A stretch of DNA of 64,000 bases from Halostreptopolyspora alba. GTDB lineage: Bacteria; Actinomycetota; Actinomycetes; Streptosporangiales; Streptosporangiaceae. The position numbers and the translations under genes are program-made. Shown piece by piece: positions 50,423 to 59,644 of this stretch (position 1 is the first letter of the stretch; every line of letters begins with the position of its first letter). The notes beneath the pieces were generated by a model, which saw nothing but the letters and a program-made list of their open reading frames with translations, ran no database searches and had not been told where the DNA came from. The stretch lies in assembly GCA_003725585.1 (NCBI GenBank), contig RJMB01000001.1, positions 248,001 to 312,000 of the forward strand, in the 5' to 3' direction.

Positions 50423-51244
50423 TCAGGGCTTGCGGCCCACTCCGGCCAGGGAGGGCGCGTCGGGCATGGTCCCCACCTCGGCAGGCTCGGGGCGCCACTG
50501 CGGGCAGGGGACCAGGCCCGGCTCCACGATCTCCAGGCCGTCGAACAGGGATCCGATCCACTCCGGTGCGCGGTGCCGGTAGGGCAGGGGCGCGTTGGCG
50601 TTGTACTCCTCCAACGCGGCCAGGATCCGGGGGTGGGTGTCGGTGCCGTCCCACAGTGCCAGGTGGCTGCCGCTGGGCAGGGCTTCGACGAGGGCGTGGA
50701 CGATACGGGGGACCTCCTCGGCGTCGATGTGGCCCAGCACGCCCATCAGGGTCAGGGCGATGGGCCGCTCGAAGTCGAGGCGTTCGCGGGCCAGGGCGAG
50801 GATGGAGCGCGGGTCGCGGAGGTCGGCGTGGATGTAGTCGGTGGTGCCCTCGTCCGTGCCGACCAGCAGGGCGTGGGCGTGCCTCAGGACCAGGGGGTCG
50901 TTGTCGACGTAGACGACCGTCGACTCCGGCGCGTGGCTCTGGGCGACCTCGTGGGTGTTGTTGGCGGTGGGCATGCCCGTGCCCAGGTCCAGGAACTGGC
51001 GGATTCCGGCGTCGCGGGCGAGATAGGTGATCGCGCGCCTCAGGAAACCGCGGCCCTGTTGGGCGAAGACCGGGATCTCGGGGAACCGTTCGCGGAACTG
51101 GTCACCCGCCTCGCGGTCGGCGGCGTAGTTGTCCTTGCCTCCCAGCCAGTAGTTCCACACGCGGGCCGAATGGGGCACGGAGGTGTCGATGGACGTGGGT
51201 GCGTTGCCCCCGGTGGACACCGAGGACGGGGGGCTGTCGTTCAT
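50423..51244 (-). CDS. SAM-dependent methyltransferase, PF04672 family (second copy)
   Basis: 273-residue paralogue of the protein at 35936-36781. Shared signatures: SARVWNYWLGGKDNYAADREAG, QFLDLGTGMPTANNTHEVAQ and VVYVDNDPLVLRHA; the catalytic-region MGVLGHIDAEEVP replaces MLHHLHDDENP. ATG 51244 is supported by GGAG upstream and by alignment with the other copy. Substrate unknown. It is divergent from the sulfotransferase gene. Confidence 0.87.
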   Translation of the reverse strand: MNDSPPSSVSTGGNAPTSIDTSVPHSARVWNYWLGGKDNYAADREAGDQFRERFPEIPVFAQQGRGFLRRAITYLARDAGIRQFLDLGTGMPTANNTHEVAQSHAPESTVVYVDNDPLVLRHAHALLVGTDEGTTDYIHADLRDPRSILALARERLDFERPIALTLMGVLGHIDAEEVPRIVHALVEALPSGSHLALWDGTDTHPRILAALEEYNANAPLPYRHRAPEWIGSLFDGLEIVEPGLVPCPQWRPEPAEVGTMPDAPSLAGVGRKP

Positions 51245-51470
51245 CGGGAGCTCCAGCGATGGGGGCGGAGTGGCTGTGGGCGGGCGCGCCGGTCGCGGAG
51301 AGCGCGAAGCCCGCCACACGGGGCGTTCACGCCTCATCCTAGTGACCGTGGGAACCGTTGGGTGCGCCGGTTTCGGACAGAGCCTCCTCGCTGTCACCCG
51401 CCACCGGAATTCGTTCGGTCCGGAATTTCGTGGATGAGTGCTCATGGAGTTTCCAATACGATGGGGCGCC

Positions 51471-52511
51471 ATGGCGGATTCCCAGGAGCGGCCGATCATC
51501 GTCCTCGGGTGCCCCAGGTCGGGCACCACCCTGTTGCAGCTGATGTTGCACGCGCACCCGCGTATCGCGGTCCCTCCGGAGACCCGGTTCGTGACCTCCG
51601 TGTACTGGCACCGGAAGCGGTACGGCGACCTGCGCGAGCCCGACAACCTGCGTGGGCTTGCCGAGTGGATCGTGCGCACGAAGAAGACCCGCTTCGCGGA
51701 TCTGGGACTGGACGCCGAGGAGACGATCGACGAGATCGTCAACGGCCCGCCCACGCTCGGCTCGGCGCTGGGCACGGTGTTCCGCCGCTACGCCCGCAAG
51801 TTCGACAAGCCCCGGTGGGGCGACAAGCGGCCGGCGTACCACCACAGCATCCCCCAGCTGGCCCGGATGTTCCCGGACGCGCAGTTCGTGCACCTCATCC
51901 GGGACGGGCGTGACTGCGTCGGCTCGCTCAAGAACATGAGCTGGTACCGCGGCGACAGCTACGCGGCGATCGCCACCTGGGCCGAGGCGATCGACAACGG
52001 TCGGGCCGCGGCCCGCGAACTGGGTTCCGGCCGGTTCTACGAGCTGCAGTACGAGCAGCTGATCGGTGACCCGGAAGGGGAGCTGTCGGCACTGTGCGGG
52101 TTCCTCGGAGAGGAGTTCCACCCGGCGATGTGTGAGCCGCACCAGGTCGCCGGGATCGCCGTCCCGAAACGCAAGAAGCACCACGCCAACACCCATCGTG
52201 AGATCACCAAGGCCAACTCCGGGGCATGGCGTGAGCGCCTGGAACCCTGGGAGATCTCGCTGTGTGAGACCGTGCTGGGTCGGCGGCTCAAGAGGAACGG
52301 GTACGAACTCTCCGGAGCGCCGCGCCCCAGTGCCGCGCACCTCACCCACTACGTCAGGGTCAGTACGAGACGGAGCCTCAGCTGGCGCCGGCGCCAACTG
52401 CGCGATCGCGTCTGGCGGCTGAACGAGCCCTCCGGGCTCGTCGCGGCGGTGCCCGGTGGGAAGCGCCCCGACTCCACTCCGACCGAGACCTCGAACAGCG
52501 ACGAGGGGTGA
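51471..52511 (+). CDS. PAPS-dependent sulfotransferase family protein
   Basis: 346-residue Sulfotransfer_3-like protein. The 5'-phosphosulfate loop LGCPRSGTTLLQLML and the 3'-phosphate motif HLIRDGRDCVGSLKNMSW identify it; these bind PAPS for transfer of sulfate to a hydroxyl or amine of a lipid, sugar or peptide. The C-terminal part is Arg-rich (STRRSLSWRRRQLRDRVWRL). The start is uncertain: ATG 51471 fits the family, ATG 51444 is in frame upstream. No other sulfation genes are adjacent. Confidence 0.85.
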   Translation: MADSQERPIIVLGCPRSGTTLLQLMLHAHPRIAVPPETRFVTSVYWHRKRYGDLREPDNLRGLAEWIVRTKKTRFADLGLDAEETIDEIVNGPPTLGSALGTVFRRYARKFDKPRWGDKRPAYHHSIPQLARMFPDAQFVHLIRDGRDCVGSLKNMSWYRGDSYAAIATWAEAIDNGRAAARELGSGRFYELQYEQLIGDPEGELSALCGFLGEEFHPAMCEPHQVAGIAVPKRKKHHANTHREITKANSGAWRERLEPWEISLCETVLGRRLKRNGYELSGAPRPSAAHLTHYVRVSTRRSLSWRRRQLRDRVWRLNEPSGLVAAVPGGKRPDSTPTETSNSDEG

Positions 52512-52559
52512 GCCTTCCCGGAAGGTGAGCCCTCCCGGAAGGCGCCCCGCGGTCCGGGT

Positions 52560-53663
52560 TCAGGGGGCGCTGCCCACCCGCACGTCGCAGCTTTCCCGGT
52601 AGTCCTTCCAGGTCTCGGTGGCCTCGCTCGCCCGCTCACCCTCGTACAGGGTCGGGATACCGCCCCGGATCCGCCCGGGCAGCCATTCGTCGTCCAGCAC
52701 CTCGCCCTCCTGGAGAGTGAGCCGCAGCACCCCGGTTTCGGCGGTGGGGCCGCTGAAGTTGTAGAAGACGAAGTTGCCCAGCCCGTAGTGCACGTAAGCG
52801 CCGTCGAGGTGCCCGCCGGGGCCGAGCACGTGGGCGTGGGAGCCGACGACGACGTCGGATCCGGCGTCGACCAGCTGGCGCACCAGGTCCCGCGTGCGTG
52901 GCGGCGGGCAGTGTTCGCCCTCCACCCCCTTGTGCAGGTAGGTGATCACGGTGTCGGCCCGCTCGTCGGCCGCGCCGACCGCCTCCAGCATGCGCTCCAA
53001 CGACCCGTTCTTGACCGAGGCGAGGCCGGGTTGGTCGTCCCCGGCGGTCCACTCCTGGATCAGGTTGGTGTTCATGACGTCGGTGGCGCCCAGGATCGCG
53101 ACCGTGTTGCCGTTGACGTCGAACTCCTGTGGCGCGTAGGCCCGCTCGGCGTCGCGGCCGATGCCCACGAGGGGGAACCCGGCGTCCTCGGCGTGGTCCA
53201 GAGTGTCGGCCAGCCCCTCGGGGCCGTAGTCCATACCGTGGTTGTTGGCGACGGTGGCGACGTCGATGTTCGCGGACTTCAGCGCCGTGTAGGCCGACGG
53301 GGGAGCCCGGAAGGTGAACGCCTTGCCGGACGCCTCGGTGCCACCCTCGGTGACGGCGGTCTCCAGGTTGACCATGCTCAGATCGCTCTGGGCGAACACG
53401 TCGGAGACCGGGCCGATGGTGGTTTCGGGGTCGGAGGCCAACCGGTCGGCCAGGACACCGTCGAACATCACGTCGCCGCCGAAGGCGACGGTGAACGGTT
53501 CCGCCTCCTCCGGGGAGGGCGAAGGCTCGGTCGTCTCCGTGGAGCCCTCCTCGAGGGTCTGGTCGGTCGGCCCCGTGCACGCGGTGAGCGTCAGCACCGC
53601 CGCGACGGCCAGGACGAGAACTCGTGGCGGGCCGGGACCTGGGGGGTGTGTGTGGGGGTTCAT
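52560..53663 (-). CDS. CapA family (poly-gamma-glutamate synthesis-like) lipoprotein
   Basis: 367-residue exported lipoprotein: hydrophobic LVLAVAAVLTLTAC lipobox (Cys about 29), an acidic/Thr/Pro linker, then the metallophosphatase-like CapA fold with FGGDVMFDG, SMVNLETAVT, VANNHGMDYG, VGSHAHVLGP and HYGLGNFVFYN. These motifs supply the metal ligands. CapA helps polymerise or anchor poly-gamma-glutamate in bacilli, but most actinobacterial homologues are uncharacterised. No capB/C genes are nearby, so a cell-surface hydrolase role is equally likely. Confidence 0.87.
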   Translation of the reverse strand: MNPHTHPPGPGPPRVLVLAVAAVLTLTACTGPTDQTLEEGSTETTEPSPSPEEAEPFTVAFGGDVMFDGVLADRLASDPETTIGPVSDVFAQSDLSMVNLETAVTEGGTEASGKAFTFRAPPSAYTALKSANIDVATVANNHGMDYGPEGLADTLDHAEDAGFPLVGIGRDAERAYAPQEFDVNGNTVAILGATDVMNTNLIQEWTAGDDQPGLASVKNGSLERMLEAVGAADERADTVITYLHKGVEGEHCPPPRTRDLVRQLVDAGSDVVVGSHAHVLGPGGHLDGAYVHYGLGNFVFYNFSGPTAETGVLRLTLQEGEVLDDEWLPGRIRGGIPTLYEGERASEATETWKDYRESCDVRVGSAP

Positions 53664-54188
53664 GGAAACCTCCTGTGCGGGGGCCTCCTCCCGGCGGGGG
53701 TGGCCACGGCCGGCCGTGGCGGATCGCGGGGCGGACGTGACGCCCCAAAGGGGGTGTTCGGGAGGAAGGGCTCTTGTTGTGGTGACAGAATCCTCCCGTA
53801 GGACGCGAAAGCCCGCTCAACGGATTACCCGCGTCCCGTCGTTGGGCGTTCCGTCACTGGTCGGCGTGACCGGTGGCGCGCGGAGTACTGAGATTCCCGG
53901 GGGCGAATCCCGGCCACCAGCCGGCCACCAGCACGGACCGCGAGCTTCACACGACTCACGCTTCGGGGGTCTCCAACAGTCGGACGCTCGGGTTCGGGCA
54001 CGAGTGTGGGTCTGACTGACCCGCCCGTGCCCACCGCGTTTTCGGCATAGAGGTGTCTGTGGCTGGATCTGCTTCTACGGGAGCGTACCCACCGCGACCT
54101 GGCGTCGCGGTGTGGCGAAGGCGTCGAGCTCACGCTCGGGCCACCCTACCGGCACGGTACCCGCTCCGGGGCTCGACGTCGGGGCGCG
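53664..54188. other. Intergenic region
   Basis: 525 bases between two minus-strand genes. It should contain the CapA promoter (53664-53800) and the amidase terminator. No conserved coding frame was found. Confidence 0.35.
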
Positions 54189-56099
54189 CTACGCCCGCGC
54201 CTCGGCGCGGGCGACGGCACGCATCAGCTGGGCGTAGGCGTACCCGGTCACCTCGTCGCCCCAGCCGGGCTTGGCCGCCGACCCGACACTGGCGCGTACC
54301 GCCAACAGGCCGGCCGCGGTCTCGTCGCCGTAGTCGCCGTCCACCCCGTGCTCGGGCAGCTCCTGCCCGGTGTAGGTGATCAGCGCCTGCAGCGCCTTCA
54401 CCGCCTCGCCGGTGTCGCCCTTGGACAGTCCGATCAATGGGTCCTCCTCGGTGGTGTCGGAGATGCTGTCTCCCGGTGCTCGCGCGAAGGTGCCGCCTTG
54501 GACCATCCGGTAGGCGGTATCGCCGGGGCACGAGGTCGAGGTGAAGTCACGGTGGCCCAGCACGCGCCCGGCGATGCTGGAGTCGGGTTCCATCAGCCAG
54601 GCGCGCAGCTCGCGCACCGCGTCCACCTGGGCGCCCGGGATCGGGTCACCTGGTCCGCAGGCCAGGGTCACGCTGTAGTAGTTGGAGTTGCCGGCGGTGG
54701 TGCCCTGGGCCGCCTGGTAGCGGTACAGCCCGCGGCCCTCCATCACGTAGCCGTGGGGGCACGCCATGAAGGAGTTCCCGGTGAAGTAGACGGTGCCGTC
54801 GCGCCGGGCCAGCCAGGTGCCGTTCGGGGTGGTCGGGCACCAGATGTGACCTTCGTATGGCTCCCGCGTGATGGTGAAGGCGGACTTGCGTGCCGCTGCG
54901 GCTCGTGGTGCGAGGTGCGTTTTGCGGCGCAGCTCCACCTTCCACATGTCATAGCTGGTGGAGGCCGTGGGCGGGCGGCGGCGCAGTGAGGTGGCGTGCC
55001 CCGCGAGAGTGGCCGCGAACTGGAAGGCGTCGGCTGCCGCCCGTGACTTCTGGCTGAGTGCCTTCGTGTCGGTCGTGCGGTTGTCGTGCCCCTCGCCCAG
55101 CAGTGAGACGCCGATGAACAGTTCGAGCTGAGCGCGGGTGAGGGAACGCAGGAACGCATAGCTGGGCACGCGATCGGGCGCCTGGTCGAGCAGCACGGAA
55201 CCGGCATCCACGGAGAGGTGGAACTCCACAAGGTGCCGGTTTGACGCCTCTCTCCACCGTGGCACCCCGTCTGATGCCGATCCAGTGTGGGGGAAGGCCT
55301 CACACGCCGGGCCGAACGCGGTGTGCAGCGCCCCCCTGATCCTGGCGACGTTCTGGGGGTTCTTGGTCTCTGACTGGTGGATAACCACCCCGGTACTGGG
55401 CGTTCGGCTCCTGCTCCGCTGCTTGATGTGGCCTTCGGTCCAGAACCAGGCGACCAGTTCGACGAGAGCGTCGGACCACTTGGGCTCGGTCGGCAGGCTG
55501 GCACAGGGCGCGGAGAGGGGGATTCGGTCCCAGTATGTGAGGGACTCCGTGGTGGCCCACACGCGTTCGCGTCCTTGCTGGCCGCGATCGGCGCGGCCCG
55601 TAGCGGCCCACTTGCCGTCGGCCCCTTTCTGGCGCTGGGTTCCCGTGCGCCGGTAGAACCGCTCCACCGGCCAACGGTGCGCGGTGGTGGTCAGGGAGGA
55701 GTGGCTCTTCCCCTCCATCCTGATCAGCTCTCGGGGCATCGCCGGGAAGATGTTCACAGCCTGGACGGGCTGCCACCGGGACACGCCGTTCTCGTGGTCG
55801 AGGGTGAGCACGAGAACGCCTTCCGCGACGTCGCGGAAGGTCCTCCAACCGTCCTCGGTGAGGATCTCCGTCTCCTCGTCGACACAGTAGCCGACATCGA
55901 CCCAGCCGCGACTGTTGGTGTGGAAGTCGCGGGCCCAGTTCCAGTAGTTCACGCACGCGGAATGGTTCTCGCGAGCCAACCCCTGGTCCGATCCGTCGTA
56001 GTGCACCACCAGCCCGGACTGGGGGTTGGCGTGGTCAGCTGGAGAGCGCGCCGACCATCCCAGGTCAGAACGCCACACCAGACGCGATGGCTCAGCCAT
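54189..56099 (-). CDS. Peptidoglycan amidase (PGRP fold) with internal intein and peptidoglycan-binding domain
   Basis: 636-residue precursor. Extein: N-acetylmuramoyl-L-alanine amidase/PGRP domain with Zn ligands His33 (VVHYDG), His516 (LGHRDF) and Cys524 (SCPGD), then a peptidoglycan-binding repeat (LIGLSKGDTGEAVKALQALI, about 554-600). The domain is split after VDVGY71: residues 72-442 form an intein, and the amidase resumes at Ser443 (SFMACPHGYV). Splicing would give a 265-residue enzyme. No signal peptide is visible, so it may be a phage-type endolysin or be released otherwise. ATG 56099 has GGAGGG upstream. Confidence 0.88.
   Translation of the reverse strand: MAEPSRLVWRSDLGWSARSPADHANPQSGLVVHYDGSDQGLARENHSACVNYWNWARDFHTNSRGWVDVGYCVDEETEILTEDGWRTFRDVAEGVLVLTLDHENGVSRWQPVQAVNIFPAMPRELIRMEGKSHSSLTTTAHRWPVERFYRRTGTQRQKGADGKWAATGRADRGQQGRERVWATTESLTYWDRIPLSAPCASLPTEPKWSDALVELVAWFWTEGHIKQRSRSRTPSTGVVIHQSETKNPQNVARIRGALHTAFGPACEAFPHTGSASDGVPRWREASNRHLVEFHLSVDAGSVLLDQAPDRVPSYAFLRSLTRAQLELFIGVSLLGEGHDNRTTDTKALSQKSRAAADAFQFAATLAGHATSLRRRPPTASTSYDMWKVELRRKTHLAPRAAAARKSAFTITREPYEGHIWCPTTPNGTWLARRDGTVYFTGNSFMACPHGYVMEGRGLYRYQAAQGTTAGNSNYYSVTLACGPGDPIPGAQVDAVRELRAWLMEPDSSIAGRVLGHRDFTSTSCPGDTAYRMVQGGTFARAPGDSISDTTEEDPLIGLSKGDTGEAVKALQALITYTGQELPEHGVDGDYGDETAAGLLAVRASVGSAAKPGWGDEVTGYAYAQLMRAVARAEARA
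54774..55886 (-). mobile_element. Intein (371 residues) with homing-endonuclease-like insert
   Basis: Starts at Cys72 with block A CVDEETEILTEDGWRTFRDV, block B GKSHSSLTTTAHRWP carrying the TxxH motif, and ends with block F/G HIWCPTTPNGTWLARRDG, VYFTGN followed by Ser443 (+1 nucleophile). The penultimate residue is Gly rather than His, a variant known in phage-type inteins. The middle holds ELVAWFWTEGHI, a LAGLIDADG-like motif, so the homing function may persist. Removal gives an uninterrupted PGRP sequence, GWVDVGY joined to SFMACPHG. Confidence 0.9.
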
Positions 56100-56435
56100 G
56101 AATCCCTCCAAGCGCGTGTCCCGTTAATCGCCGCGAACCGGCGCCCATTGCCGGACGGGCCACTTCCCCCAGTTTCTCCGGAGACTTTCGGAATCGGAGG
56201 GGATTCAGAGAAATTCGTTCGCGATTTTTTGTTCGCGAATCGGGGTAATCGGAATTTGTGTATTTTTCGGTCGAATCGAGAATATTTCGTGTTTCCGGGG
56301 CGTGGTGTTTTGGGGCGCGGCGTCGCTGGGCGCGCGGCCCACACGACTCACGGCCGCCCACACGACTCACGGCCGCCCACACGACCGCGACCGGCCCGCC
56401 GCGCGGGTGTCGTCGCCGGCTCCTAGGGTCGTCCC
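56100..56435. other. AT-rich intergenic region with inverted and tandem repeats
   Basis: Divergent upstream region of the amidase and DUF3052 genes. It is strikingly AT-rich at 56190-56300 and contains two copies of GTTCGCGA (56217-56224, 56231-56238) that also form a TTCGCGA/TCGCGAA dyad. It probably holds both promoters. Confidence 0.5.
56338..56385. repeat. Short tandem repeat
   Basis: A 19-base unit CCCACACGACTCACGGCCG occurs twice in direct tandem and a third time partially (CCCACACGAC). Confidence 0.85.
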
Positions 56436-56891
56436 ATGAAAGAGGATCCGAGCGCGACCGTGGCGCGGAAGATGGGTGTACGGGCCGGCGCCCGGGCGCA
56501 CTTCGCCCACGCGCCCCCCGAAGTGCTGAGGGGAATGGGGCTTCCCGAGTTGGACGTGTCCGGGGAGCTGGACGGGGAGTTCGACTACCTACACCTGTTC
56601 GTCACCACCCAGGACGCCATGCGACGCGCGTTCCCCGAACTCAAGGAGCATCTGCGCCGCGACGGAATGATGTGGGTGTCCTGGCCGAAAAGGGGACGGC
56701 TCGGGACCGACCTGAACATGAGGTCGGTGATTCGGATCGGCTACGGATTCGGGCTCGTGGAGAGCGTCTGTCTGCGCGTCGACGCCGTCTGGGCCGGTCT
56801 CAAGTTCACCCGCCCCAAACCCGGCAAGACCTACCGCAACAGTTACGGCACCCTGCCGGACGCGGGGGATCCCCAGGGATCCGGCTCCTAA
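56436..56891 (+). CDS. DUF3052 family protein
   Basis: 151-residue cytosolic protein. The motifs MGVRAGARAHFAHAP, FDYLHLFVTT, LRRDGMMWVSWPKR, TDLNMRSVIRIGYGFGLVESVCLRVD and the closing AGLKFTRPK identify the DUF3052 family, which is widespread in actinobacteria and of unknown function. Its last four bases overlap the stop of the convergent gene. Confidence 0.85.
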   Translation: MKEDPSATVARKMGVRAGARAHFAHAPPEVLRGMGLPELDVSGELDGEFDYLHLFVTTQDAMRRAFPELKEHLRRDGMMWVSWPKRGRLGTDLNMRSVIRIGYGFGLVESVCLRVDAVWAGLKFTRPKPGKTYRNSYGTLPDAGDPQGSGS

Positions 56892-57649
56892 GCGGCGGTG
56901 CTCGTGTCGTCGATCCGCTCCTCGACGGCTTCGGCGATGCGGGTCACGGTGACCGTGTCGGTGACGTCGCTGGTGCTCCGCTCGTCCGCGGGGCCGATGT
57001 ACAGGATGCTGACGTGGATGTTGCGCGTGCGGAAGTCGGCCCTGGTGAAGCTCGACATCTCCGCTTCGGAGCCGCCCGGGTCGGACGGGGACGCATCGGA
57101 TATCCGCTCGTCGTAGACCACGGCGAAACCACCCTCACCCACGTCGATGTCCTCGATCCGCTCGGCCTCGAGGTCGGGCGGATCGGGAACCTCGCCCTCC
57201 TGGCCCCCCTCTGGACCCCCGGTGCTCTCCCCGGCGTTCTCGCGGGCCGTGGCGACGCGCTCCTCCAGCCCCTCGTAGCGGTCGTTCCTCGTGTCGGGGG
57301 AGTAGAACGAGAGGTCGGCCGTGAACTGCCCGAGATCGGCGTCGACGCAGCGTTTGCTCTGCTCGTGGTGCCTCTCGGGGTGGGTGAGGTCCCACTCCTC
57401 GACGGAGACGTCGGGATGGGCCAGGTGGACCCCGTCGAGGAGTTCCTCGGTGAACAGCTCCTCACAGTCGGCGAGGTCGGCGTAGGCGCCGGGCGGGGTT
57501 GCGAGCACCCCGACGGTGACCACGGCGACCAGGCCGACGGCGGTGCCGCCGACCTGGAGACCACGGCGAACTGACCACCACGAGGGGGTTTCCGAACCGG
57601 GCTCTTCCTGGTCGGACGCGGAGTCGGAGCCGGGGGACTGTTCGGGCAT
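56888..57649 (-). CDS. Hypothetical membrane-anchored protein
   Basis: 253-residue protein, no family recognised. A charged N-terminal tail (SDSASDQEEPGSETPSWW) precedes one membrane helix (VGGTAVGLVAVVTVGVLATPPG), then an acidic extracytoplasmic domain with two cysteines (CEELFTEEL and KRCVDADLG) that could pair. ATG 57649 is preferred; the frame is open to 57703. Convergent with the DUF3052 gene, with a four-base overlap of stops. Confidence 0.65.
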   Translation of the reverse strand: MPEQSPGSDSASDQEEPGSETPSWWSVRRGLQVGGTAVGLVAVVTVGVLATPPGAYADLADCEELFTEELLDGVHLAHPDVSVEEWDLTHPERHHEQSKRCVDADLGQFTADLSFYSPDTRNDRYEGLEERVATARENAGESTGGPEGGQEGEVPDPPDLEAERIEDIDVGEGGFAVVYDERISDASPSDPGGSEAEMSSFTRADFRTRNIHVSILYIGPADERSTSDVTDTVTVTRIAEAVEERIDDTSTAA

Positions 57650-57883
57650 CACGGGAGCTCTCTCATGATTCGGGGCGAGAGGACGGGAGCATCCTACTGC
57701 CACTTCTCACGATCGTCCCTGACGGACTCCCCCACATCCCCTCGGAGGGGGTGGGCCGGGGAATCACCCCCGGGCCGCGCCGACCAGCGCCCCGCATGGC
57801 GGACCCCCTCGAACACGAACGGAGCGTCCGAGGGGGTGGAGCGGCGCCGTGGCGCCGAGCCCGCGCTGGCCGGGGCTCGGCCC

Positions 57884-59488
57884 TCAGGTGCGGTCGCCGC
57901 CCACGCCGCCCCCGTGTGCCGTTCCGGAGTCGGGGGCGGCGCTGCCGCGGTCCTCGCCCGCCTCGGCGGCACCGGACCTCAGGAACAGCACGGTGAGGAG
58001 AGCCAGCACGAGGACCGTGGCAGCGCTTGCCCAGCCCACCGCGGAGAGACCGGTGAGGAAGGCGTCCTCGGCGGCGGCGGTCAGCTCCGCGGCCACCTCG
58101 GAGGGCAGGTCCTCGGCCGCCGCCGCGGCGCCGGGCAGGCTGTCCCGCGCGGCGGCGGCCTCCTCGCCCGTGACCCCCTCGGGCAGGGAGCCCGCGATGA
58201 TGCTGCGGTAGACGGCGGTACCCACCGCGCCCAGCGTGGCCACGCCCATCGCCATGCCCAGCTCCGAGCAGGTCTCCGACATCGAGGACGCCGAACCGCT
58301 GCGCTCCTTCGGGGCGGATGCGATCACCAGGTCGATCACCAGCACCATGAGAGGGCTCAACCCGAAGGTGATGAGCGTGCTCGCGACGACGCCCAACGCC
58401 ACCCCGGAATCCGCGCCGACCTGAGTGAACAGGGCGAAGCCGGCCGCGGCCACGATGAGTCCCAACGCGATGGTGCGGTCGGTCGGCAGCCTGGCCGCCA
58501 CCAAGGGGGCCACCATGGCACCGGCGATGTTGGCGACCGCGTAGGGCGCCATCCACAGCCCGGCGTGAAGTGGCGACAACCCCTGGACGACCTGGAGATA
58601 CTGGGCGAACAACAGCACGAACGCCCCGAGCGTCAGCGTCCCCAGCAGGAGAGTGCCCAGCCCCACCGAGAACGCGCGGAACCGGAACAGCTCCATGTCC
58701 ATCAGCGGGTCGGCCAGGGCGCGCTGCCGGCGCACGAACACCCACCCGAGAACCCCACCGGCCACGAGTACGGCCACCAGAGGCAGGCTCCAGCCGTCCT
58801 TGGCGGCCTCCTTGACCGCGTAGATGACCGGCAGGATCGCGGCCAGCGACAACGCGACGCTGGCCAGGTCGAGCCGGCCCGCGTCGGGGCTGCGGTACTC
58901 CGGCAGGAGTAGCGGCGCCGCGACGAGCAGCACCAACATGACCGGTACGCCCATGAGGAAGACCGACCCCCACCAGAACCACTCCAGCAGCGCGCCGCCG
59001 ATCAGTGGCCCGATGGCGCCGCCGGCGGAGAAGCAGCTCAGCCACACGGCCACCGCCAGGCCACGCTGCTTGGGGTCGTGGAACATGTTGTTGATAAGCG
59101 CCAGCGTCGAGGGCATCAGGGTGGCGCCGGCCGCCCCGAGCAGGGCGCGTGTGATGAGGAGAACCTCGGCGCTGGGCGCGTAGGCGGCGAGTACCGAGGC
59201 CGCGCCGAAACAGGCCGCACCGATCATCAGTAGCTTGCGGCGGCCGATGCGGTCGCCGAGGGTTCCCATGGTCACGAGGAACCCGGCGATCATGAATCCG
59301 TAGATGTCCAGGATCCACAGCTGCTGTGTGCTGCTGGGCCCCAGCTCGGCGGCCAGGTGCGGAAGCGCCAGATGTAGAACGGTGAAGTCGAGCGCGAGCA
59401 GGATGGTCGGTAGGGCCAGCACGGCCAGCCCGACCCACTCCCGTGCGCCGGCCCTCGTCCCGGCGGGGGACTCTGTGCCGGACGGCAT
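57884..59488 (-). CDS. MFS multidrug exporter (EmrB/QacA-like, DHA2 family)
   Basis: 534-residue exporter with about 14 membrane helices. Family markers: LDFTVLHLALPHLAAELG in helix 1, GTLGDRIGRRKLLMIGA (motif A), and SCFSAGGAIGPLIGGALLEWFWWGSVF (motif C). A large loop near the end (GVTGEEAAAARDSLPGAA) precedes the last helix. ATG 59488 has a GGAGG site upstream; the open frame extending to 61567 is antisense to the regulator gene and not coding. Divergent from the SARP regulator, which may control it, as in antibiotic clusters, although no biosynthetic genes are visible. Confidence 0.9.
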   Translation of the reverse strand: MPSGTESPAGTRAGAREWVGLAVLALPTILLALDFTVLHLALPHLAAELGPSSTQQLWILDIYGFMIAGFLVTMGTLGDRIGRRKLLMIGAACFGAASVLAAYAPSAEVLLITRALLGAAGATLMPSTLALINNMFHDPKQRGLAVAVWLSCFSAGGAIGPLIGGALLEWFWWGSVFLMGVPVMLVLLVAAPLLLPEYRSPDAGRLDLASVALSLAAILPVIYAVKEAAKDGWSLPLVAVLVAGGVLGWVFVRRQRALADPLMDMELFRFRAFSVGLGTLLLGTLTLGAFVLLFAQYLQVVQGLSPLHAGLWMAPYAVANIAGAMVAPLVAARLPTDRTIALGLIVAAAGFALFTQVGADSGVALGVVASTLITFGLSPLMVLVIDLVIASAPKERSGSASSMSETCSELGMAMGVATLGAVGTAVYRSIIAGSLPEGVTGEEAAAARDSLPGAAAAAEDLPSEVAAELTAAAEDAFLTGLSAVGWASAATVLVLALLTVLFLRSGAAEAGEDRGSAAPDSGTAHGGGVGGDRT

Positions 59489-59644
59489 GAACAGCCTCCA
59501 ATCTGGCGGTGTCGCTCTTCGGTGCCACACGTCCGTGACCCCTACGCGGGCCAGCCTCGCCGCCGCGGGTTCCGGAAAGGCTCCGGCGGGGCTCCGGAGG
59601 GTTCCGCCGCGAAGCGCGGGTATGACTGTTCTACGGTTGGTCAC

